A stretch of 15,169 bases of DNA. Source: JAWLBW01 sp041687475 (lineage in GTDB: Bacteria > J088 > JAWLBW01). The stretch spans positions 1 through 15,169 of the forward strand of contig JAWLBW010000091.1 in NCBI GenBank assembly GCA_041687475.1, written 5' to 3'. The position numbers and the translations under genes were made by a program. Position 1 is the first letter of the stretch. Every line of letters begins with the position of its first letter. Shown piece by piece: positions 1 to 4,911 of the stretch. The notes below the pieces were generated by a model, which did not search any database, was not told the DNA's origin, and saw nothing but the letters and a program-made list of their open reading frames with translations.

Positions 1-2
1 CG

Positions 3-410
3 CTCGGCAAGTGGGCATCGGCGCTATTTGCAGAGGCGTTGGCTCGCCTCCGCCGCGAAGCCGGTTCCGAGGTGCTGATCGAGCTACCGCAACTCGAGCG
101 CCGAATCGATGAAAGCATTCAGGCCGAGCTCGAAGCATACGGACTGGAAGAAGTCGCGGTGCTTCGCCTGATACCGCGCCTCGTCACGGCGGGGCTTCGC
201 CGCGTGGTCGACATTCTCATCGGCGAGGTGTGGAGTGATGATCGGCTTACTTTGCCGGCGCTCGAAGCCGGGGTGACCAATCTCGCCGAACGCGTGGTTG
301 TCGTTCGCATTCGCGGCTACCTCATTCGAACCACCGTTTGGGTGCTGCTGGGGGCAACCATCTGGCTCACCATTCCCATTCTCGGCATGCTTCTGCTCGG
401 CCTGGGATGA
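3..410 (+). CDS. 3' end of an unknown protein with a C-terminal membrane segment (partial)
   Basis: The reading frame is open from the window edge (phase starts at base 3) to a TGA at 408-410, so the true start lies outside. A TTG at 39 could be called as a start but has no convincing ribosome site, and the frame upstream is coding-like. About 135 residues are visible. The first ~100 are a charged, mostly helical soluble part rich in Arg, Glu and Leu. The last ~30 (beginning YLIRTTVWVLLGATIWLTIP) form one hydrophobic stretch long enough to span a membrane, ending GLG at the C-terminus. That topology suggests a tail-anchored protein or the last TM of a longer one. I do not recognise the family. 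The next gene begins about 100 bases downstream on the same strand. Confidence 0.6.
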   Translation, partial: LGKWASALFAEALARLRREAGSEVLIELPQLERRIDESIQAELEAYGLEEVAVLRLIPRLVTAGLRRVVDILIGEVWSDDRLTLPALEAGVTNLAERVVVVRIRGYLIRTTVWVLLGATIWLTIPILGMLLLGLG

Positions 411-468
411 GCGTCCCGTTCCCGTTTACCGCAGTCGCAGTCGGTGGGGCCGAGGGGCCATTCTCGGG

Positions 469-474
469 TACAAT
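469..474 (+). promoter_or_regulatory. Candidate -10 box (TACAAT) for the Rieske gene
   Basis: TACAAT at 469-474 matches the sigma-70 -10 consensus at 5 of 6 positions. No good -35 box lies 16-18 bases upstream. Transcription would begin near 481. That would exclude the in-frame ATG at 473 as a start and leave the ribosome site GAGGAGA (497-503) and the TTG at 512 within the transcript. Confidence 0.3.
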
Positions 475-511
475 GATCGATTCCACTACCGCAACCGAGG
501 AGACCAGCGTT

Positions 512-850
512 TTGTCAGAAGAATGGAAGGACCTGGGCCCGGCCGATCTGGCTCCGGGCAAGCACCGCGGCGTGAAACTGAGCGCCGAAGAGTTCGTGCT
601 CATTGCCAATGTCGAGGGCGAGTACCATGCCATCGATGATTGGTGCAATCACGCCGGCTGCATGCTGTCGAGCGGCGATCTCGAGGGCGACCTGATTCTC
701 TGCCCCTGTCACTATGCCGAATTCAGCGTGAAGACGGGCGTGCTCGAATCGCTGCCCCGAATCTGCGACGACCAGACCCGCTATGAGCTTCGGGTAGAAG
801 GCGGAAGAATTCAGGGCAAGCGCCTGCCCGAACCCGAACCCAGCTTCTGA
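512..850 (+). CDS. Rieske-type [2Fe-2S] ferredoxin
   Basis: A 112-residue soluble Rieske protein, the size of the ferredoxin components that pass electrons to ring-hydroxylating oxygenases or related enzymes. The cluster ligands are visible as C45-x-H47 and C64-x-x-H67, with 16 residues between the halves (CNHAGC and CPCHYAEF). The following GVLESLP segment fits the family fold. Both boxes also carry the extra cysteines (C50, C66) that form a disulfide in bc1-type Rieske proteins and are usually absent from BphF-like ferredoxins. I chose the TTG at 512 because GAGGAGA (497-503) sits 8 nt before it. An ATG at 473 would add 13 residues but lacks a ribosome site and overlaps a candidate -10 box. 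No oxygenase or reductase gene is adjacent, so the partner is unknown. Confidence 0.85.
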   Translation: MSEEWKDLGPADLAPGKHRGVKLSAEEFVLIANVEGEYHAIDDWCNHAGCMLSSGDLEGDLILCPCHYAEFSVKTGVLESLPRICDDQTRYELRVEGGRIQGKRLPEPEPSF

Positions 851-871
851 CCGCCACCTGGGCATTTTCCC

Positions 872-903
872 CGACAACCGACAACCGACAACCAGCAACC
901 AGC
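872..903. repeat. Tandem heptamer repeat (CGACAAC)
   Basis: Three perfect copies of CGACAAC (872-878, 879-885, 886-892) are followed by a variant, CAGCAAC (893-899), and a partial CAGC (900-903). The array ends one base before the ATG of the zinc-ribbon gene at 905 and fills most of the gap after the Rieske gene. It replaces the place where a ribosome-binding site would normally be, so that gene has no visible Shine-Dalgarno sequence. Confidence 0.9.
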
Positions 904-904
904 T

Positions 905-1207
905 ATGTTTCGCAGTTTCGGTCTTCTACATGCGGCCAGCGTCGTGCTCACCGCCTTTATCGCCAACGAACGGGGCCGTCGCTGGTGGGTCTGGGCGCTG
1001 GTGGCCGCCTTTCTGCCCGTGCTGGCCCTGATACTGGTGCTCGTGCTGCCGCCGCCCGTGCAGGCGGGTCGTCCGGGCCCCGCGCCGCTGCATTGCCCGA
1101 CGTGTGGCCGTATGCCGCCGGGCAACGCACGTTTCTGCCCCCACTGCGGATCGTCGGTTCACCCCGACGGCAAAATCGTCGATATCAGCAAAGACGGAAA
1201 TCCATAA
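905..1207 (+). CDS. Small membrane protein with C-terminal zinc ribbon
   Basis: A 100-residue protein. Residues ~5-20 and ~28-49 are hydrophobic and likely form two membrane helices, separated by a short charged turn (NERGRR). After a Pro-rich linker comes a four-cysteine zinc ribbon: C64-x2-C67 and C78-x2-C81 (CPTCG and CPHCG). The overall plan of short membrane anchor plus cytoplasmic zinc ribbon is common among small uncharacterised bacterial proteins. I cannot assign a function. ATG at 905 is the only sensible start, but a heptamer repeat occupies the ribosome-site position. The stop codon (1205-1207) overlaps the start of a second heptamer array. Length and codon pattern look coding throughout. 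Confidence 0.75.
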   Translation: MFRSFGLLHAASVVLTAFIANERGRRWWVWALVAAFLPVLALILVLVLPPPVQAGRPGPAPLHCPTCGRMPPGNARFCPHCGSSVHPDGKIVDISKDGNP

Positions 1208-1266
1208 TCCGCAATCCCAAATCCCTGATCCCATTTGCGATCTGGGATCTGGGATCTGCGATCTGC
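1199..1266. repeat. Inverted heptamer array forming a long imperfect hairpin
   Basis: The left half has five 7-base units: AATCCAT (1199), AATCCGC (1206), AATCCCA (1213), AATCCCT (1220) and GATCCCA (1227). The right half has units TGCGATC (1236), TGGGATC (1243), TGGGATC (1250) and TGCGATC (1257). Right units are close reverse complements of left units. Folding 1206-1233 onto 1236-1263 pairs roughly 20 of 28 positions around a 2-base tip. It lies between the convergent zinc-ribbon gene (stop at 1207) and the acyl-CoA dehydrogenase (stop at 1274), where it could act as a two-way terminator, though there is no T-tract. Confidence 0.85.
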
Positions 1267-1273
1267 GCCCTCC

Positions 1274-2500
1274 TCAATCCCCCGCCAGACTCGTCTCGTA
1301 GCCCAGTTCGGCGCGGAATAGATCCTTGGCGATATTGAGTAGCTGAATGTCGCTGGTGCCGCCGCCGATTCGCAGCAACTCGGCATCACGCATGAGGCGT
1401 TCGACGGCGTATTCGCGCATGTAGCCGTTTCCCCCCATGAGCTGTACGGCCTCGAGGGCCACACGCACCGCCGCCTCTGAGCAGTAGAACTTGGCTGCGC
1501 AGGCGTCGCGCATCGTGCCCGTCTTCTGCGACTGCAGCCAGATCTGTTTGAAGGCCAGGTTGCGCACGTTTTCGTATTCCACGTACATATTGGCGATACG
1601 CGCCTGCACGAGCTGGAAGTCGGCTATGGGCCGACCGAATTGCTTGCGGGTCGTGGCGTAACGAAGGCAGTCGTCGAGGCACCGTTCGATGATGCCCAGT
1701 GCCATGAAGGGGGCGCCGCTGCGTTCGCCTTCCAGAATGGTCTTGGCCTGATCGCGGCTGCTTGTTTCGATAGATCCGAGCAGGTTCTCGCGCGGTACAA
1801 CCACGTCGTCGAGAAAGATCTCGCCCGTGGGCGAGCCACGCATGCCCATCTTGTTCATCGGTTTCGAGGTCGTAAGCCCCTGCATGCCCCGTTCGAGCAC
1901 GAAGGGATAAATGCGTGACTTATCTTGCCGCGCCCCCTCGATTTTGGCGTAAACCACGAACAGGTCGGCGTGCGGCGCGTTGGTGATGAACGTCTTCGCG
2001 CCGTTGAGCACGAAGTGGTCGCCCTTGTCGACGGCCACGGTCTGCAGGGCGAAGGCGTCGCTGCCGCTGTTGGGTTCGGTCAGCCCCCAGCAGCCGATTT
2101 TTTCCAGCGTCATGACCGGAATCGCGAAGCGTTCGAGCTGTTCGGCATNNNNNNNNNNCGCGCCGAAGGATAAAAAAAATCCCGGACTTATCCGGCTCGC
2201 CTCCTTGGCCAGCATGGCGCTTACACCCGGATCGCCCATGATCGTGTCGGCCTCGTTGTCGCCTGCCTCAGCCTGGGCGATGCCTCCGTTATCCGCCGAT
2301 GCGCGCAGTCGGTCGGCCCGCTTCCGCAGCCCGCTGCGTATCAGGTCGACCATGCCGAAGCTTTCCAACATCTTCCGCATGATGGGGAAGGGCAGGGCGC
2401 GCTCTTCCTCTAGATCTTCGACATGGGGCTCGAGTTCGGCGGCAAAAAAGGCCCGCAGGGCCTGCTCCATCATTCGGTGCTGCTCGTTCCACGCAAACAT
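1274..2500 (-). CDS. Acyl-CoA dehydrogenase (contains an assembly gap)
   Basis: A flavoprotein that oxidises acyl-CoA thioesters to the trans-2-enoyl forms, as in fatty-acid or branched-chain amino-acid breakdown. About 408 residues are visible. The N-terminal helical part is followed by the FAD-binding signature TEPNSGSD (~141-148), a middle beta domain (LNGAKTFITNA, ~165-175) and the C-terminal helical domain (TTRKQFGRPIADFQ, GGNGY at 356-360). The usual C-terminal catalytic Glu of MCAD/SCAD types (YEGT) is replaced by GGGTS. A Glu at ~259 (EGER) aligns with the active-site Glu of isovaleryl-CoA and long-chain dehydrogenases, so catalysis is likely retained. Ten N interrupt the gene at residues ~115-118, where more residues should be. 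The start ATG (2498-2500) has AGAGGAG upstream. Chain length and substrate are unknown. Confidence 0.92.
   Translation of the reverse strand: MFAWNEQHRMMEQALRAFFAAELEPHVEDLEEERALPFPIMRKMLESFGMVDLIRSGLRKRADRLRASADNGGIAQAEAGDNEADTIMGDPGVSAMLAKEASRISPGFFLSFGAXXXXAEQLERFAIPVMTLEKIGCWGLTEPNSGSDAFALQTVAVDKGDHFVLNGAKTFITNAPHADLFVVYAKIEGARQDKSRIYPFVLERGMQGLTTSKPMNKMGMRGSPTGEIFLDDVVVPRENLLGSIETSSRDQAKTILEGERSGAPFMALGIIERCLDDCLRYATTRKQFGRPIADFQLVQARIANMYVEYENVRNLAFKQIWLQSQKTGTMRDACAAKFYCSEAAVRVALEAVQLMGGNGYMREYAVERLMRDAELLRIGGGTSDIQLLNIAKDLFRAELGYETSLAGD
2149..2158. other. Assembly gap (10 N)
   Basis: Ten undetermined bases lie inside the acyl-CoA dehydrogenase gene. The residues expected here (after SFGA, before AEQLERF) normally include a His-x-x-Leu helix and a Phe-Gly-Thr turn. 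About a dozen residues are therefore missing where the gap allows four. Confidence 0.99.
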
Positions 2501-2525
2501 GAGGGCTCCTCTGGTTGGGGGGGAA

Positions 2526-2553
2526 GCGCCGGGGTAGCCACCCCCCGGGGCGC
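2526..2553 (-). promoter_or_regulatory. Strong GC hairpin in the acyl-CoA dehydrogenase 5' UTR
   Basis: CCGGGG (2529-2534) pairs with CCCCGG (2543-2548) around an 8-base loop. The stem extends as GCG (2526-2528) with CGC (2551-2553) after a two-base bulge, giving about nine GC pairs. The structure lies between the candidate promoter (near 2572) and the ribosome site (2504-2512) of the dehydrogenase on the - strand, so it would be in the leader RNA. It might affect translation or simply be GC-rich leader. No known riboswitch was recognised. Confidence 0.4.
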
Positions 2554-2571
2554 CGGCCGGTTCCCTGCCGA

Positions 2572-2600
2572 ATCATATCACTGCTTCGACCGAAAGGAAA
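2572..2600 (-). promoter_or_regulatory. Candidate sigma-70 promoter of the acyl-CoA dehydrogenase
   Basis: Reading the - strand, TATGAT (2577 down to 2572) is a 5-of-6 match to the -10 box. It is preceded by TTTCCT (2600-2595) at 17-base spacing as a weak -35 box. Transcription would start near 2565, giving a ~65-base leader to the ATG at 2500. A palindrome lies just upstream of the -35 box. Confidence 0.35.
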
Positions 2601-2603
2601 TAC

Positions 2604-2617
2604 CTACCGAGTGGTAG
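2604..2617. promoter_or_regulatory. Palindrome CTACC-N4-GGTAG, possible regulator operator
   Basis: CTACC (2604-2608) and GGTAG (2613-2617) are perfect inverted repeats around GAGT. The site lies in the divergent region between the acyl-CoA dehydrogenase (-) and yaeQ (+), four bases beyond the weak -35 box of the dehydrogenase promoter. TetR-type regulators of acyl-CoA metabolism often bind short palindromes placed like this. No regulator gene is in the window, so binding is inference only. Confidence 0.35.
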
Positions 2618-2731
2618 ATTGGGAATTGCGGCAACCGGATGCTTCATGGCGGCGCCGGGGTCTGTGCTTTAGAATGAGGAAGGCACCATCAGGGGAAAAG
2701 GACGTCGCGAAAGCGGCAGGCAAGGCAACGC

Positions 2732-3277
2732 ATGGCTCTCACCTCGACCATATATCAGTTTGAGATTTCCCTTTCGCATGTCGACCGCGGCGTGTACGAG
2801 CATCTTTCCCTGCGTGTCGCCCGCCACCCTTCGGAAACCGAGGCATACCTTTGGGCCAGGGTTCTCGCTTATTGCCTGGAGTACCGCGAGGGCATCGCAT
2901 TTTCGCCGGGGGGGCTCTCCGACCCTGAGAGTCCGGCACTTGTCGTGCGTGATCTGACCGGCGCGCTTCAGGGTATGATTGAAATCGGATTACCCGAAGC
3001 CGCGCGACTGCACAAGGCCGCCAAAGCCGCGCCGCACGTGGCTGTTTATATGCACAAGGACCCGGCCCCGTTGCTGCGTCGCTTGGAAGGTGAGCGAATT
3101 CACCGGGCCGAGGGCATCGAGTTGTATGAGCTCGACCGCGAGCTTCTCGCCGGGTTGACGGCGCGTCTTGAGCGGCGTATGGCTTTCGACCTTTCCGTAT
3201 CCGACGGTCATCTTTATCTGACCCTGGGCGATACTTCGCTGCAGGGGCCGCTTATCCGGCACGTGCTTCAAGGCTGA
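2732..3277 (+). CDS. yaeQ: YaeQ family protein
   Basis: A 181-residue protein matching the YaeQ family over its whole length. It begins MALTSTIYQFEISLSHVDRG and carries the family's ARHPSET motif (~30-36), the central MIEIGLP segment (~82-88) followed by a basic helix (RLHKAAKAA), and a C-terminal beta part. E. coli YaeQ has the same length and the same landmarks. A structure of a Xanthomonas YaeQ showed a variant PD-(D/E)XK nuclease-like fold, but the biochemical role is not settled. ATG at 2732 is preceded by AAGG (2722-2725) at 6-nt spacing. In enterobacteria yaeQ sits beside arfB; here it does not. It converges on the next gene with only 18 bases between. Confidence 0.93.
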   Translation: MALTSTIYQFEISLSHVDRGVYEHLSLRVARHPSETEAYLWARVLAYCLEYREGIAFSPGGLSDPESPALVVRDLTGALQGMIEIGLPEAARLHKAAKAAPHVAVYMHKDPAPLLRRLEGERIHRAEGIELYELDRELLAGLTARLERRMAFDLSVSDGHLYLTLGDTSLQGPLIRHVLQG

Positions 3278-3280
3278 GCG

Positions 3281-3308
3281 GCTTGCTTTCCTCGGTTACG
3301 CCGCAAGC
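3281..3308. terminator. Possible weak two-way terminator between convergent genes
   Basis: GCTTGC (3281-3286) and GCAAGC (3303-3308) are inverted repeats around a 16-base loop. They span the 18-base gap between the yaeQ stop and the stop of the convergent helical-protein gene, overlapping the latter's last codons. There is no clear T-tract, so this is weak. Confidence 0.25.
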
Positions 3309-3784
3309 GAGAAGGCTTCGCGGGCGACCTCGGTTCGGTACTGCTCGAGGCGTTCCTGCTGTCGCCGCGCACTTTCACGCAGGGCGGCGAAGTTGAGGTC
3401 GGCCAGCCGGGCGTCGCCCCGGGTAATGTCTTCGACCACGCTCCACACGCCCAGGCGTCCCTGCGCCGATATCACCAGGCCTTCCAGCTCTTCGAGGCGG
3501 CTCAGCGGTGAATAGCGCAGCAACGACCCGTTCAGCTTGAGGCGGCCCGTCTTTTCGCCGAACCAGGCCGCCCCCTGCTTGAAGCGGTTGCGGGGCACGC
3601 CCAGGCGCTGCATGACGTCGACGAGGGTGTCGCGGTCGTTTCTGAGTTCGCGCACCAGTCGTTCGAGCCACGAGCCCAGCTCGCTGCCCCGGTTTTCCTT
3701 GTGCATGCGCGCGGCCAGCTCGAGGCCGAGCTGCGCAGCCGCCAGGTGATCGTTCAGGTATATGCGTAATCGACGTGCATCCAT
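3296..3784 (-). CDS. Conserved all-helical protein of unknown function
   Basis: A predicted 162-residue soluble protein that is almost entirely alpha-helical, with ferritin-like spacing of amphipathic helices and no signal peptide or TM segment. Visible landmarks are MDARRLRIYLNDHL at the start, a charged middle (RDTLVDVMQRLGVPRNRFK, ~51-69), and LLRYSPLSRLEELEGL (~88-103), which looks like the conserved core. I recall similar unnamed proteins in actinobacterial and proteobacterial genomes but no assigned function. The ATG at 3784 is preferred because GGAG lies 8 nt upstream; an ATG at 3817 would add 11 residues but lacks a ribosome site. It follows a - strand terminator of the yedA-like gene, so it probably has its own promoter. 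Confidence 0.75.
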   Translation of the reverse strand: MDARRLRIYLNDHLAAAQLGLELAARMHKENRGSELGSWLERLVRELRNDRDTLVDVMQRLGVPRNRFKQGAAWFGEKTGRLKLNGSLLRYSPLSRLEELEGLVISAQGRLGVWSVVEDITRGDARLADLNFAALRESARRQQERLEQYRTEVAREAFSLAA

Positions 3785-3830
3785 GCGGGGGTCTCCGTTG
3801 GTTTCAGCATGGCGCATGACGGCGCGGCTG

Positions 3831-3864
3831 AAAAAGATAAGACCCCGACAGGCAGCGGGTCGGG
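3831..3864 (-). terminator. Rho-independent terminator after the yedA-like gene
   Basis: On the - strand, CCCGAC (3864-3859) pairs with GTCGGG (3849-3844) around a nine-base loop. The stem is followed by a T-rich tract (complement of AAAAAGATAA at 3831-3840). It lies 40 bases past the yedA-like stop codon. A second set of inverted repeats (GGCGCC at 3870-3875 and 3881-3886) is next to it. Confidence 0.7.
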
Positions 3865-3904
3865 TACCCGGCGCCGAAGAGGCGCCGTCGCGACCGACCG
3901 GGAG

Positions 3905-4816
3905 TTACCTTCGTCGTAAACGACGAGCGAAGATTACCAGCAGCACCCCCGTGACCACGAAAGCCATCGCCCCGAGGGTCGAGGCCGTAACCGCTTCTCC
4001 AAGGAATACGGCGCCGAGAGTCACGGCCAGCATGGGATTCACGTATACGTAACTGGTGGCCAGGGCCGGACGAGCATTCCGCAACGCGAAATTGTAGGCG
4101 GTAAAGCCCGCGATCGAGACGCCGATGAGATAGACGAATGCAAGCAGAGAGGCCGCCGATGGAGCGGCCGGCAGCTCTTCGCCCAGAAAGGGAGACGCGG
4201 CAAGCATGACCACCCCGGCAACGAGCAGCTGTACTGCCGTCGACATGCCGCTCCGGGGCATTTCCAGGCGAAGCGAGATGATGGAGCCCGCCGCCCAGAG
4301 CATGGCGCCCGACAGCACGAGACCCGCGCCGATGGGGCTGGCCTGCAGGGTGGTGTCGTTCAGGTTGAGCAGAACGACGCCGGTCATTCCGCAGGCGATA
4401 CCGAGCCATTCCATGGGGCGAGGCCGCATGCCCGCGAAACCGGCGAACAGCGTGGTCCAGATACTCGAGGTAGAAACAAGAATGGCCGCAGTACCCGACG
4501 AAATACTGGTTTCGGCCAGGGTGAGAAAGCCGTTTCCGCCCACGAGAAGAAAGACGCCGATCACCCCGGCGTTTACCCACTGGCGCATGGGCGGGCGCTT
4601 TTCTCCCCGCATGCGCAACCAGGCGTAGAACAGTACCCCGGCGATGAGGAAGCGCGTGCCCGCCATCAGGAAGGGCGGAAGCGTTTCGACCGCCACGGCA
4701 ATGGCCATGTAGGTCGTGCTCCAGAGCACGTACAGCGTGGCCATCGACACGATGACGCCGCGGTTTTCGGCTGCGGGAACCGAAGTTTCAAGGGGCGAAG
4801 GCTGGTCGACGAGCAT
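3905..4816 (-). CDS. yedA: YedA-like EamA/DMT-superfamily transporter
   Basis: A 303-residue inner-membrane protein with about ten TM helices arranged as two EamA repeats (~23-155 and ~165-298), the normal length for the drug/metabolite exporter family. Several segments closely follow E. coli YedA: LYVLWSTTYMAIAVAVE (~28-44), PPFLMAGTRFLIAGVL (~47-62), WLGIACGMTGVVLLN (~137-151) and PALATSYVYVNPMLAV (~250-265). It probably exports a small metabolite, amino acid or drug; the substrate cannot be told. It has an unusually long, polar N-terminus (~22 residues) before the first helix. The ATG at 4816 has no ribosome site, and an internal ATG at residue 25 is the other option. It lies 95 bases downstream of the propeller lipoprotein gene and has a good terminator after it. 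Confidence 0.9.
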   Translation of the reverse strand: MLVDQPSPLETSVPAAENRGVIVSMATLYVLWSTTYMAIAVAVETLPPFLMAGTRFLIAGVLFYAWLRMRGEKRPPMRQWVNAGVIGVFLLVGGNGFLTLAETSISSGTAAILVSTSSIWTTLFAGFAGMRPRPMEWLGIACGMTGVVLLNLNDTTLQASPIGAGLVLSGAMLWAAGSIISLRLEMPRSGMSTAVQLLVAGVVMLAASPFLGEELPAAPSAASLLAFVYLIGVSIAGFTAYNFALRNARPALATSYVYVNPMLAVTLGAVFLGEAVTASTLGAMAFVVTGVLLVIFARRLRRR

Positions 4817-4911
4817 GCGGGTTACAGGGCCGTGTGAGGAGGACGAATAGTCGATTTCCGGTCGCGTGCGTGGTTCGCTCGGCGCCCGTGTGCCATGGTT
4901 TCACCTGGGCT

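Noticed and set aside
872..903. A CRISPR array
   Set aside because: Units are seven bases and directly adjacent, with no spacers.
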